This document shows positions 43,401 to 45,801 of a stretch of DNA of 45,801 bases, piece by piece. The DNA is from FEN-1322 sp041663425 (GTDB taxonomy: Bacteria; Omnitrophota; Gorgyraeia; 2-01-FULL-45-10): positions 1 to 45,801 of the forward strand of contig JBAYMS010000008.1 of the NCBI GenBank assembly GCA_041663425.1. The letters are read 5' to 3'. Position 1 is the first letter of the stretch; each line of letters starts with the position of its first letter. Position numbers and translations under genes: made by a program. The notes beneath the pieces are model-generated. The model was not told where the DNA came from. It was given only the letters and a program-made list of their open reading frames with translations, and did no database searches.

Positions 43401-45801
43401 TCTATCTTTTTCAATTTTCCCGCTTTAATTAGCCCGTCTATCTGATCAGCGTAGGCTATTCTACGCGCGAGTATATCTTCCATATTTTTTTCGGCGACGG
43501 CCAATTTCTTATCAGAATAATCTCCGGCCATCTCCTTGAGCATCAATTTGATAAGTCCCATTGCAATGGCGGTCTTGTGGCCTTCAGTGATCTTTTCCAC
43601 ATCCAGCTGCATAAGCTTAGAAACATTTTCTTTGGTCAATAGATCGGCTATCGCAAATGTCTTATCTATACAATACTTAGACAATGCTGTCTCTTCATTT
43701 GTTTTACCGCGCACTGTGCCGTCTAAGTTTATATTGTATTGCGTATACCAATCCGACGCCGGGCCATCCTTGACAAGCCCCATGGCAATGCCCATCCTGC
43801 GGCCCTCTGAAGTCAGATCGTCTCCTTCAAGGCATTTTATACCCTGACGTTTTAAGCTTTCCGCTATTACAAAGATCTCTTCTACTTTGGCTGCCTCTTC
43901 ATCGCTTATTGCATTTCCATCCAGCTTAAAATAGTTAGTCCATTCTGTTTCAAAATTGTTCGCGGCTCTGGTAAGCTCTCTGGCCAGGGCCATCCTGCGG
44001 CCTTGTTTGATCTTTCTGATAATCTCAAGTTTTTCAGCGCCTTCCTCTTGATCTTTTTTCGTGATCGTTAATACGCCTACTGTCCCGTGAGCAATAGTCG
44101 ATTCTATTTTGAACATCTTTTCAACGTTTTTCCCGACTATCTCAACTTCTCCTGTTTTATCATTATAATTTATTAAGCTAAGCCAATCTGCGGGGGCTTT
44201 CACTACACCTATTGCTATAGCCATCCGCATACCCATCGCATCGATATCATCTTTACCGGTCCCCTGCAATTCTTTCACATCTTTTAATGCCGCAAGTGCC
44301 TCTTCGACCTTAATGACTAGCTCGATCTTTTTCTTATTTATATCAACAAGTTTACCCGATTCATCTAAGATAATGCCTCTCCACTCATCTGGATGTAATG
44401 CAACGTCTTTGGCAATGGCTATCCTGAATCCCTCTATATCAGGAGTCACTCCCTCTAATCTCGCTATGCCGCTAGTGCTCAAAGCACCTTCTATTTCGAT
44501 CATTCGATCGAGAAGCTTCGTTGGCTGGATCTTACCGTTTGAATCTTTATTAATAATGCCTGCCCATGAATCAGGCTTACGGATAACATCATTCGCAGTG
44601 CCCAACCTACGGCCTTCTGCCTGCGGACTGTCTCCGGACATACCTTTTATGTTCATTTTTGCCAGGTCATTTTCAGCAGTAAATATCTGCTCCAGAGTCG
44701 ATTGATCAATTTTAACATTCAGCTGTTCATCGACGTCTATAACTCCCTGCCACTTTTCTTTTATTTTTGCTAAAGTCGAAGCCGCCTCTACCGCTATAGA
44801 CATTCTGCGGCCTACATCCGTAGCGGCCGCTCCTCTCAACTTTCCTATTTTGGCTGTTTTATCGGATGTCGCAAGCGCCTCTTCTATGACAAATATTTTC
44901 CTGACGCCGTCCGCTTTTATATCGGGCGTCTTTACGCCGTCTTTATCTATAATATCTATTATGCCCTCGAGTTTTTCTTTTGTAGCCTCACTAACAGCAT
45001 CTCTCGCCAGAGATATCCTGGCTCCTTCTGAATATGTATTATCTTTTCCTTTAATATTTTTTATATTGTACTTGTCGCCCATTTCCGCAAGTTGTGCATT
45101 AATTTTAAATATAAGTTCGAGTTTTTCTTTTACGACATTTTTAAACTTCCCGTCCTCTACGTTTATGATACCTGCCCAGTCAGCTATTTTTGTAACAACA
45201 GCCCTGGCGATAGCATTTCTACGTCCTATATTTATTTTTTTCGATCCGCTTAATTCCTCTATATTAGTATTATTTAACTCTTCAGCAATTTTAAACATAA
45301 GCTCGAAACTACCCTCATCGAGAGTAACAACACCAGCATTGTTGTCATACCATACGATTTTTACATTGGTCTGGTCATCTTTCCACTCATCGGGATGCGT
45401 AACACAATCTCGAGCAAACGACATTCTTAAGCCTTCTTTATTGCTATCATGGTCAGAAGGATCTTCTCTTAATTGATCAATTTTGCTGGCAGCCATGGCT
45501 CTTTCTATTGCAAATAGCTTCTTTAGGCCATCTCCCACTAATACTACTTGTATTTTACCTTTTTCGTCAGGAGCCAAAGTTACTATTTTTATCCAGTCAT
45601 ACGGCTTCAATACTATATCCTGCGCCATGGCCATCCTGCGGCCTATGTTGTCAATATCTTTGTCTTCCTTGAAGTTCTGTGGAACCAGAGGATTATTGTC
45701 CAGCTCCTCCGCAACAGCGAAGATGCTCTTCAATACTTCTTTACCTAAGTCAGTAATGCCGCTGCCGTCTTCTTTTATTACATCTTCGTCTTTCTTGTCA
45801 G
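22379..45801 (-). CDS. giant multidomain membrane protein, about 7,800 residues visible, 5' end outside window
   Basis: The frame is open from the right edge (22 further codons precede the TTG at 45731-45733, with no stop) to TAA at 22379-22381. The true N-terminus is therefore not visible. Segments in order, numbered from that TTG: G-R-R repeats 1-745; charged helical region; 38-residue repeats 1120-1220; membrane block one 2275-2730; GT84-like glycosyltransferase 2730-3680 with inserted D-x-x-G-x-L motifs; membrane block two 3707-4067; poly(A) polymerase/CCA-adding-like 4470-4770; Ala/Pro/Gly/Lys linker 4797-4917; degenerate GGDEF 5410-5640; K-G-G/R-W-G domain 5717-5865; A-R-D-G segment 6110-6175; half YvcK-like 6910-7090; cytidylate-kinase-like 7385-7612; second K-G-G/R-W-G domain 7633-7765. 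The layout around the glycosyltransferase recalls cyclic glucan synthase, which also has membrane segments flanking GT84. Whole-protein function is unknown. Confidence 0.93.
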   Translation of the reverse strand, partial: DKKDEDVIKEDGSGITDLGKEVLKSIFAVAEELDNNPLVPQNFKEDKDIDNIGRRMAMAQDIVLKPYDWIKIVTLAPDEKGKIQVVLVGDGLKKLFAIERAMAASKIDQLREDPSDHDSNKEGLRMSFARDCVTHPDEWKDDQTNVKIVWYDNNAGVVTLDEGSFELMFKIAEELNNTNIEELSGSKKINIGRRNAIARAVVTKIADWAGIINVEDGKFKNVVKEKLELIFKINAQLAEMGDKYNIKNIKGKDNTYSEGARISLARDAVSEATKEKLEGIIDIIDKDGVKTPDIKADGVRKIFVIEEALATSDKTAKIGKLRGAAATDVGRRMSIAVEAASTLAKIKEKWQGVIDVDEQLNVKIDQSTLEQIFTAENDLAKMNIKGMSGDSPQAEGRRLGTANDVIRKPDSWAGIINKDSNGKIQPTKLLDRMIEIEGALSTSGIARLEGVTPDIEGFRIAIAKDVALHPDEWRGIILDESGKLVDINKKKIELVIKVEEALAALKDVKELQGTGKDDIDAMGMRMAIAIGVVKAPADWLSLINYNDKTGEVEIVGKNVEKMFKIESTIAHGTVGVLTITKKDQEEGAEKLEIIRKIKQGRRMALARELTRAANNFETEWTNYFKLDGNAISDEEAAKVEEIFVIAESLKRQGIKCLEGDDLTSEGRRMGIAMGLVKDGPASDWYTQYNINLDGTVRGKTNEETALSKYCIDKTFAIADLLTKENVSKLMQLDVEKITEGHKTAIAMGLIKLMLKEMAGDYSDKKLAVAEKNMEDILARRIAYADQIDGLIKAGKLKKIDTTTDIYKAERDFYIDTEKILAKKNLKRDLTADELETLEKTREEKFPAIYVYSYISTDADRLIEEIIATRKEREARERDEKVARKVEAKDEKAEGESIINDMRTIINLRTVLAELIDQGVGQQRGPLAVARKGKNYDLEQNKFEKDVRSEVVSNLMKLLFGEINDEKKRKETEAQVLKDYSAIIEKYVSNKVKSFLPVYQNGVVNSRATTFFKLDIRDEISIKKMVFVEYMVDRLAKQCWRPLNPSEVNSWSKVFLSILYHTADDRKKGFDEKAKIIEAKLKEGGDVEVWKLVADQLIGKEDPTATTATSDQARANWLKDNGEVGRAYLAMRDLFTIINIEQLTPQGSVDDMQRWLRLMAIEDLTKKYNTEPMVSALTKEYQESGSTKDLQKWLEEKAAEDAAKYYNAEIALAALNEEYAKAGSTDDKEKSWAEELVKKLHEEKFVFWKKLRPNIESTVRAMNKFSVEEYLDKKPGELKAVLAEIDKLILAAGDSKDKDIEELRKFRKAVQSGDAAKGETRDDTAQYSTQDPSPEVELKFKNLLGKMDDVQRVLETLREEEIGYYTDLMTCMSGRDSKLWSEYKQAEYSGMVGKELQEKKARWGSFNMALYNMRLLLNIYRYRTKPADELVITAGQLKYEELGSLSHDSMDKLLNNLNRELQDGIYLKSVYKSNGREMDPGDEGYFSTSMHVNNYLMGACDRYMHGLTDADIDKVIVGMNWKKDRVEARKKIGYWFIRDKVAKWIRHEKFIKDLEASYISMLPDSETVPRLSAGIRTSVYMTLDMNDWSEADERKYLEDLFADAFKVQKWSKKYNGFYLNYALLSYTIETMRTKLDWPQETRMRWNFEKIFSAETKSYKNLGSEINNDRDAMTGEMAIFDILDPARSQMISEGMNNITGLPEGENKGARTAAMDRLASFINEATSAVSKERFEADRDAYLAGDEVNSVRATIRDKVSNLSGNIFPDICINQSASDIDRSGKSNIMSLFERNKLWAYRNTRVTTNAFDSRKEVKDRRFNNQKEIDKLDAKQLDARVAAAKSSVEEAIDKAIKEYPALARKINKDDKEKYDALVWYFQNVLVRSGKTADELMAEELINPEKVMVVFKDVYGHFPASPYELERMRFYAAKIDLDGWTPEYVKVRFVYGQYIKEEFDSMNERVGIKEKLTEKDEEIFIDHMIRSGLMPIPTEEFINKDGKKDYRFSNTLLGLNIPIKELTVAKLKEAGLPISRALSKTADVMLALKAGDEAESFDMTSKRDEMLFVVGYVLDTNLAKPPEIGKYPLTRDEVLNIVTEQIKRLKLKPSEEAMKETLINGITDRLMPSSDANPKGKGIHPMEFVKLIDKILKWRNGLEANKKMVPDDREYYEIKIDIRIDDKSELQWIAAKDQDNRDISKIIGITDILGIERNSAAYRMLIADVKRPEDALSMGIIKKEAEAKYKAKKQDVITRVLAKHIGKVPESVLEQAAEKVIAEDEKLSEEEVDNIVADLEEARTGQKYMIESGAALKTFLILASIAGLMAGLWRYSKKSEKLQKAEKDKAKKYFLVGGGEDKAAGPDKDKKRPGPMRKGAVDTDRMLIVLGTISVMAIFAYSAFTGNTILAVGLLATILATGFIAAIAKYIKSKTEEGSSKAANIAIFFAKLIATSGILYAFNEYTRFTLLFNLAGVLTILAGASIIIVTYLSWKMYNGIIPFTQTKWHFLGIPKTINRVVESIDSWIKGMTRVADNISLQKPGLGRLSLGMSFLAIRLVVGTILASIKGIFKLAPFYPAIGIILFSGTFFAVSVSNVSVGLVIGVLTYISISRLGDVGARLWKAFSHMKDKEAGHYWHDVAGALNNLGITAIANLATITYMFYTLQWLTSMPWMIVVAGGIYTYCNYCMAYIAMAAAIYMSAATLYAMGSSAVLRATGYAVSIGAFALGWHFASIYLGVLGLYAALLATISIWKKEPLWELPVYEPLEKTKRIAKKYFTTIYNVGGVKTDEELKIISGTTSRSFENNIKMVDVTGKNVPYTYEDAAGRRWAPDQEDNVTMTMRVSSGYYPNTKDNFVKLMKSALEMRARYGRGKVAIIFNNTNPGASRADLAGLKPSSYRDDFTYLMEGWNHPHLYVTTFDMNKARLTMIKGSRVDSGRLIKSPLAYRGEYDIDPITGDAIFKENSPAIARNGGKNRLSAHEFIRDEEFNLITDTLLRPTYVVDESNPQEAKYKDEHKYYRKRKVVNMNGVNYEVRVSTETYYLDAEDPSRRLRMIEGDLYDDKTGDKVATKDMYEKSARYGYLMNRRNPSQHLKTGLNGYSLPDRVISLTEQIIYAKREGTDVLETFRLTKDGQLIDAKGDMFTTVRNIDPSNTTTYYDEYELDSNDILTRTNKAPMALSGTSDLLTFNDGRRFELDTYHYADRDMLNQFTDEVDESGFITKPSANTIKMAANGEWTENSDGDAVSTLRASAGLLLGRARTWRQDKDGNLYAGGITAKEADMYFDEGCIVDVDCLNIGKTGREDVYYVDKSVIDDLKPGERELVLQLASKTDEGYLLNSADGFMVDENGRLVQYEKSGKRVRYEKKPIRDFGTSFVKTIEDNVIVEPATGNLVHWQRLARHDTYAELGKGTHDYRITKILGRFDEYYYDAAGNAINKSDKTKTIASGTFLLDEYGNLRSNKVDESDEKIDPNAVFGAGEVVEDEKSGDLIVRGEPLKKGFVIDDDGRVNNIRIGTFLAIPKEVAGAKYELLKYKGREVEQDRRIQTPAQLDNKNEIPAGHLKKMMSRVAYDIEGEEQWGMYQALVYYFNVGKSLYARFQGWAQEILSYIDPSNFMVYGESSAVGKMNFNLEKAWPDIYEKKVIPWDVRSHDLWEAMWTRTARLIGTPKSVIGILESTPSSYQAARIRSNRWVPGDVLVLSKEYFPVRALFHFINFDAIGGIEVLLNGIWINITGRSHLSLEGKMHLAAVIRGLMSEPAFVGWLVVLGVPATVFIGMMTSALPLYSNWLFGSIMAILIGQKLIVSLIKEMFGEGGKLGLINFIAVAGLGALTFLTFFLIPFSYVQTFAVAVTAAYGLYKFISYVEHKKIAATTIALAAASFITAYMFSPAFVLSVSSLSQTFAVLIQALELKMRGVQAAGYVIELVKGSPAILPYIVIPFFIAFAAEFLAKRFINKEKMPNLSLTLVAMSNNLYFAKRAIFETVIGTGILMMNLLYRPGDILDGIGKVITGQKFEWVTLLQAERMAARGMSKWAIYKEYRRGPIVGVTLAIATFVYIFFGSYIPWLKLIDPALAFKGFPIFVFSWIAGPWLMWYSAQYGGTTSYEELTFMRVRAEFQRDLENEPYSKEHVIEKINDSLKTSMEVNPDLDRIRLYLLYLTELDFRGRPDLEAAVDRFLAAEIKTDMEKEEDAQQWWDVPFRVRWHKITGIKRAKALNSMLKDKTLRDELAGQINSEKLALINAVVDVAERIGPPTLAYTAWPYATLKDKKDAIERSVNIYVPEDNCAKEIEFIESLLKLDADNEVNRLIKLQNEIDREEREQITKFANRGIVVNIEDSMHRKTIEQLRDLAGSHGSIIRVMRKEFYRPENRFRSKMDIIREPVSAYGRLMKVLLWPLKIIPGLYNFVSWYLNRREFSREQLYKALLEVVGGEEYNESAMLKIVDYTMKRDMNYSLERDADRLKRGFVAYNKKQKLQEDKKRADGFEKTVKDALKSVVDATTGKELTSKRQWVLSDDNKISRQLEDGIIPKGGVLDSFISKNKDPQTNVVKDDIIVFGGAVRNALLGREADTEDFDIFVRVVLSKEESRAADAYAERIISQSNNGWQELINRLAADVSFSGRFAHHLRSVVVDLEMGGKRVNEYNLLRETLRRYLVHMERREMIRKKALDVLKDKARYFGVSEKDLIQNKAVVDGKLVQFNGIVDENGTIYAADDTRERLYSEVPDITIDRLAVSVSDGKYRLHDQYNAQSDIENRLIRLNFTDGIKDTLGFVQILRAVRFENQYRDLGFHIDVAFEDIIDTFFNKPGAYAEMSAMRSGALGGAQGGAAISVAAAPAKAGGYGAKAPAAQAAAPAAQAAPAKAGGYGAKAPAAQAAPAAQAAAPAKAGGYGAKAPAAQAAPAAQAAPAKAGGYGAKAPAAQAAAPAAQAAAPAKAGGYGAKAQPTATVAAAGPGASVQVGSWLVELFIDIYARYDGDPDDVTGYISKDYSGLLKFMSDNGISLEDVIGEAKRRKADMAAGLNVTALMNAESEKRESSQRVMSRLNIAGLLKVDGEATITVAEKHARDIMLGLVENVKDANSANFEIGSQARDFVRRYVGEDYAPSVLLTDESKEEVFGNLEDFVKEELAKRGITDPDDISEIEYIINLFREWKPVYLDHEFWRELTVLEYYTYIYNALEVAIKNRIDKKVRDDKSDDLADEAMINNGKELMSAEVPAMNLDNVDLMNKITVAAGQNVRNIADLLLIQKLLAENKDLTVNMVPKARRVANNITYNDIERLLSNSRDMQIAVLKYIKKNVKKQAEAITDKKAKEKALAELGKIKVDLPSAAAELLKRFVDTYITDADKKAALVKEIESYNFEKFVNPLESLRAFWLEGRFNLVKDGPAAEGIDLRLLSEEAAEAISGSDVLVVRGVNNLETTRNIHMALFDLNSNTAIQKEEAAAPEEYVPLMERKERITSQAEGESKIRALIDKGNGFVLALIDMDEITNAHRAYGREHQLTGKVRIVINDIIRQMGKLPSYANYNIEQVNRKGDESYILITTKDGNAVDKDAAMEILERIRSGIIDRTFNKIGRVVLTGLSRFTARQKNEIGDAINRKLVVNSDGEATILFDVRKGETPEQAWSEQLRVWDMRLGRTGKALKFDQNSIRYVPEFRVSIGATQNREGAVMSSIVGAASAGAANAKKAGRNIVVWEGLKEGKALSRVSVAPEAKVAIEDFEAIRAKNVKDFSDSVMADPVRGGIYNMLTQDAATRSRYGIVVLKGGEFGGVNAAVRNRILSRLSKHYELETTKTSIPTNDQILRRWGPTGITKLLDRANASLSFTKEEYENAKRFITECDGEKFEQWIRDVLKKYNDDNKYNGIARLRGLAFLWFYLQDGTQYVGLRRKTSVDRKAVLRDYGISLKEAIAVINNNREAADVKLPKITDIGSVSEQEFVNSLLVGDAQTDRAARGTLRSLVGEELRGNGALKAVVDEGISLSAPMTTILASANGIHSANGILSAEGISDELLIDCGLIPQEDVTVLSQFINGAASSRGPPAPAVKVSSSSAAMDRNNLAAAYKKIDEDTRGTPQETGRPTPRNSQDIVNGIKARSEILNTNIAATSDAGIRKFLLAARTNYLIDSIKKAYAAKGEYTFYHALVAITRLLPYIVKQIKDDGRINIYLARDGANFWLANRAMAIAEGREFDESKNIIFHASREKLGTAHSAMKTLIDQTKAEYPSKADFTKNLMVKFAARVASDSEFRKQVDNLYQELKAAGIVDRGIDRFRIVESMSEGIITGLISSVIRYKEYQVAGRRADVVEFLAAPKFDDLARNIEHFDWDATGLTKEDVAKWFEDAGLVAPKIMFDQVEAQKDDPRFEFNNAVLLRSALEALVFQTQYPYSEVNLGHPIDTERGVIRESSQAKQLGVWLRNALLANSVDRYNAQMAGRVQAPDVEPASYSAAVTIDTEFLNDIYPGLTADEKASFYALVLSHSEIFTSVPDAKQADLLFNLAEFIHAIGPEAAREVARKDSADAEYAYQFERFLFEMKLLSPDSFRDLFTNTMLGGKGTTAKDLYEQYVDEDGKTFYKIRNFIVRMRLLRKPGLKDVKEEMDRDGRGVASVGDESVKRGLAFLRRAAYGKEVERAAKRALAAGVSKVKKVKDVRDLNRSRIVPDSLDASSFEDAWIDAADRMDKLSQTLKEPLLAGIQLNYRQISDESEFENRNLRGALTIKDEEARILGENGVRVVKGPIANVRAAKGGAEVAAIVDMTGYENTLNGIASEDRRAWYPLEPAAFDTTKAYAEYDENILTVKFNGQDREIAIKTDRTNITSDVTIRYKDEFSNDHIDKVAPGKELTIFGVTIGNNPGDAIGNNKGSAYIKVDGQRWQIRETAEAGSTTPAQTSLVALNADNTLGDRSIELANDGKGADIPDTGIRLVSRLITEQSNIRAFSSITKMVDFGTGEKISNPALVRDIKEGGNIIVAGMGSLLDGELARLSDADIVKALLNKRNARKVFVFNPYLDNETANMSVSDIIAIAEKVASRSVGMTVKFSQLFDTILVNDSAVSVCAFMPEFIIKSGDTSISLTMHDLEGMKGQHESEVLLKAAAEALNAAMLERNLALYGSQDGLGTRYMGLKGAVPMFLTGQDISDADIDKVMDVASRNYSRIMGDGSSLRFKTFVVKSPDDPLKVAELYNSLLAISLTGKTLPISGDLLCRATYNEALAKLPSAKDREKIHDAIAEKEVAPEGYDFLARSRRKAPETTADNRLQALKAIAAFLGKDVPAADDINAQVSLYNAYLRSAFDNNFTDLAVPPDVLFDMYSDKLSAESLIRMMDEAVYVFADDSDAIERLKSAIWYRFTVVPAGADKVQLFDLLWTAWNKGYLGDDKLTDWLLDDYNDDAVKVSSISDNAKYALLMRGYVRDTDKKDRPVVIMQMADMLKAKNIINIVGYAGAGKTTAAKAIAMRLGCSYMDEGNIHRAYLYKAMGEVKSRRLKSLSDSKALLDIINDTQVIFRDGVIYIDGKIVSEDALHAPDISSSMWALRSTPELRKAMLENERTIVDRASRLGKVVLAGRGYTSGAQSNIFLKGSLDTLALREQARLSKQGVGRTIDEIKRDMMTRNMQDRVDETLKRYPGMFTEIDVTKLDTEEAEANDVLAAVNDSINSETNTVSKNVGLLTNLYSSNQVLGKEPNAVTFTLLKGGNYGALSPKLRKKVIEYFKAAGFEVTILYRRSMTAQSVIERWGSTGVQFMVKELEKDPSISKETREQGLEFVKSKDGGGFMGWLEALEASHGGSAQVRTIRFMMDYLRGNIQQLMLKRVKSRKEVLESEKEGAKRR
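22440..22835 (-). other. K-G-G...R-W-G-x-T-G domain, copy 2
   Basis: A strand F-T-L-L-K-G-G-N-Y-G, a helix, A-A-G-F-E-V-T-I-L and V-I-E-R-W-G-S-T-G-V follow the same order as copy 1 (28140-28585), with the same downstream helix pattern and a closing K-R-V-K-S-R-K-E-V comparable to R-R-K-T-S-V-D-R-K-A-V. It directly follows the cytidylate-kinase-like domain and lies just before the ORF junction. The strand-A-G-F start is nucleoside-diphosphate-kinase-like, but no catalytic His was identified. Confidence 0.5.
22900..23580 (-). other. cytidylate-kinase-like domain
   Basis: A P-loop G-Y-A-G-A-G-K-T-T (near 23550) opens the domain. Then come Y-M-D-E-G-N-I-H-R-A (place of the family's D-T-G-A-x-Y-R), S-S-M-W-A-L-R and a V-V-L-A-G-R-G-Y (place of V-x-x-G-R-D), L-R-E-Q-A-R-L-S-K and R-N-M-Q-D-R (place of R-D-x-x-D). 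It ends near I-D-V-T-K-L-D-T-E-E-A-E. All landmarks of bacterial CMP kinase appear in order over about 225 residues, the usual length. The Asp of G-R-D is changed to Gly. ATP binding is likely kept; CMP phosphorylation is uncertain. Confidence 0.75.
24470..25000 (-). other. half YvcK/CofD-like domain, copy in the upstream ORF
   Basis: G-G-N-I-I-V-A-G-M-G-S-L-L-D (near 24970), A-R-K-V-F-V-F-N-P-Y-L-D-N-E-T (near 24850) and S-V-S-D-I-I-A-I-A-E (near 24800) follow the order of the C-terminal half of YvcK/GlmR proteins (strand, C-N-x-x-x-Q-P-x-E-T, x-V-x-D-H). The N-terminal G-G-G and D-D-G-G-S motifs were not found upstream. It is related to the two fuller copies in the downstream ORF. Confidence 0.55.
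27210..27400 (-). other. A-R-D-G motif segment
   Basis: A strand I-N-I-Y-L-A-R-D-G is followed some 25 residues later by N-I-I-F-H-A-S-R-E-K-L. The S/A-R-D-G...Y/F-x-x-S-R pair is found in a HAD-like family of capsule and polysaccharide biosynthesis proteins. No further HAD motif was identified, so the link is tentative. Confidence 0.3.
28140..28585 (-). other. K-G-G...R-W-G-x-T-G domain, copy 1 (possibly nucleoside-diphosphate-kinase-like)
   Basis: The segment begins with a strand V-V-L-K-G-G-E-F-G-G, then a helix, a strand, and I-L-R-R-W-G-P-T-G-I, followed by helical sequence ending in R-R-K-T-S-V. The same order recurs at the C-terminus of this ORF (22440-22835), so the two are internal paralogues. 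The strand-loop-helix start resembles the F-x-x-I-K-P-D start of nucleoside diphosphate kinase, but the catalytic His region is not visible. The resemblance is weak; the repetition is clear. Confidence 0.5.
28820..29500 (-). other. degenerate GGDEF (diguanylate cyclase-like) domain
   Basis: The first half reads L-A-L-I-D-M-D-E-I-T-N-A-H-R-A-Y-G and then a helix, the place of the family's D-x-D-x-F-K-x-x-N-D-x-x-G-H segment. The signature loop is N-R-K-G-D-E-S-Y-I-L-I near 29250, in place of R-x-G-G-D-E-F. A terminal strand F-R-V-S-I-G-A near 28870 matches the V-S-I-G-V-A end of the domain. The G-D-E core and first Asp pair survive, but the first Gly and the Phe are lost, so cyclase activity is unlikely. 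It may sense or bind a nucleotide. Confidence 0.6.
30985..31345 (-). repeat. five near-identical Ala/Pro/Gly/Lys linker repeats
   Basis: Five copies of K-A-G-G-Y-G-A-K-A are separated by spacers built from P-A-A-Q-A-A. The period is about 72-75 bases. The DNA copies are nearly identical and more GC-rich than the surroundings, differing mainly at third codon positions (CCGTAACC or CCGTATCC variants on the plus strand). This suggests recent tandem duplication. The segment links the poly(A) polymerase-like part to the following helical region and is probably flexible and surface-exposed. Copy number could differ in the real genome because such repeats collapse in assembly. Confidence 0.9.
31420..32330 (-). 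other. CCA-adding enzyme / poly(A) polymerase-like nucleotidyltransferase domain
   Basis: The head-domain signature is present at 32190-32095: F-G-G-A-V-R-N-A-L-L-G, then D-F-D-I-F-V, matching G-G-x-V-R-D-x-L-L-G and the metal-binding D-x-D of class II CCA-adding enzymes and poly(A) polymerases. Near 31640-31450 come D-I-T-I-D-R-L-A, a D-I-E-N-R segment and L-R-A-V-R-F-E-N with L-G-F-H-I-D, the family's second half. Between them is a helical insert of about 130 residues. The two catalytic Asp are kept, so activity is possible. The natural substrate (tRNA 3' end, RNA or something else) cannot be told. Confidence 0.7.
33535..34615 (-). other. membrane block two of the upstream giant protein
   Basis: Eight or more hydrophobic stretches run from about 34600 to 33540, including long ones around 34540, 34450, 34330, 34220, 34030, 33870, 33680 and 33570. 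The loop near 33760 carries several Arg residues. The block follows the glycosyltransferase-like region, which is therefore held between two membrane bundles. Everything C-terminal of it (about 3,700 residues, or some 11,000 if the ORFs are joined) lacks comparable blocks apart from short segments near 12300 and 7500. Confidence 0.85.
34690..37545 (-). other. degenerate GT84-like (cyclic beta-glucan synthase type) glycosyltransferase region
   Basis: The C-terminal part (34890-34740) reads S-H-D-L-W-E-A-M-W, then P-S-S-Y-Q-A-A-R and S-N-R-W-V-P-G-D. It closely follows the S-H-D-L-x-E-G...P-S-x-Y...R-H-R-W-x-R-G-D block of GT84 cyclic beta-1,2-glucan synthases. An upstream segment (about 37290-37200, E-M-R-A-R-Y-G then V-A-I-I-F-N) fits the early Rossmann part of the domain. 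Where the family has its D-A-D-T donor-binding motif, this protein appears to have T-T-F-D-M-N, so catalysis is doubtful. Membrane blocks flank it on both sides. A large insert (see the D-x-x-G-x-L motifs) splits the domain. Confidence 0.55.
35290..37000 (-). repeat. array of about a dozen D-x-x-G-x-L motifs inserted in the glycosyltransferase-like region
   Basis: Thirteen or so short motifs with a shared pattern (D/A)-x-x-G-x-(L/I/F) are scattered over about 570 residues. Examples are T-K-D-G-Q-L, D-K-D-G-N-L-Y, V-D-E-N-G-R-L, P-A-T-G-N-L-V, D-A-A-G-N-A-I, D-E-Y-G-N-L, E-K-S-G-D-L-I and D-D-D-G-R-V. They alternate with strands rich in Tyr, Thr and Val. The pattern suggests a beta-hairpin repeat fold comparable to YD or cell-wall-binding repeats. 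It is not a close match to any family I can name. Confidence 0.5.
37550..38910 (-). other. membrane block one of the upstream giant protein
   Basis: About ten hydrophobic stretches of 18-25 residues follow one another over some 450 residues, for example around 38850, 38650, 38580, 38480, 38400, 38130, 38060, 37860, 37790, 37720 and 37620. Short charged loops separate them. A Lys/Asp/Gly-rich loop (near 38720-38820) follows the first helix. This block lies directly before the glycosyltransferase-like region, as in cyclic beta-glucan synthases. It makes the giant product an integral membrane protein. Confidence 0.85.
42080..42370 (-). repeat. two and a half 38-39 residue helical repeats
   Basis: Three units start with G-S-(V/T)-(D/K)-D, followed in the first two by (M/L)-Q-(R/K)-W-L and then a Y-N-(T/A)-E helix pair ending E-Y. 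They start near 42363, 42249 and 42132; the third diverges after about 20 residues (K-E-K-S-W-A-E-E-L). They form an amphipathic alpha-solenoid-like segment in the helical region before the first membrane block. Confidence 0.6.
43500..45801 (-). repeat. at least eleven degenerate tandem protein repeats with a G-R-R-M-A-I-A motif
   Basis: Eleven anchors of the form G-(R/x)-R-(M/I/L)-(A/S/G)-(I/F/L)-A occur near 45640, 45425, 45210, 45020, 44805, 44605, 44430, 44228, 43992, 43796 and 43575, spaced 180-235 bases (about 60-78 residues). Each unit continues with a basic/acidic helix, often H/K-P-D-E/S-W, then a short strand with D-x-x-G-K-I, a second helix of the type L-x-x-x-F-x-I-E-x-A-L-A, and x-x-L-x-G before the next anchor. 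The first visible residues are the end of another unit, so the array continues off the right edge. I do not recognise the family. Confidence 0.8.
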
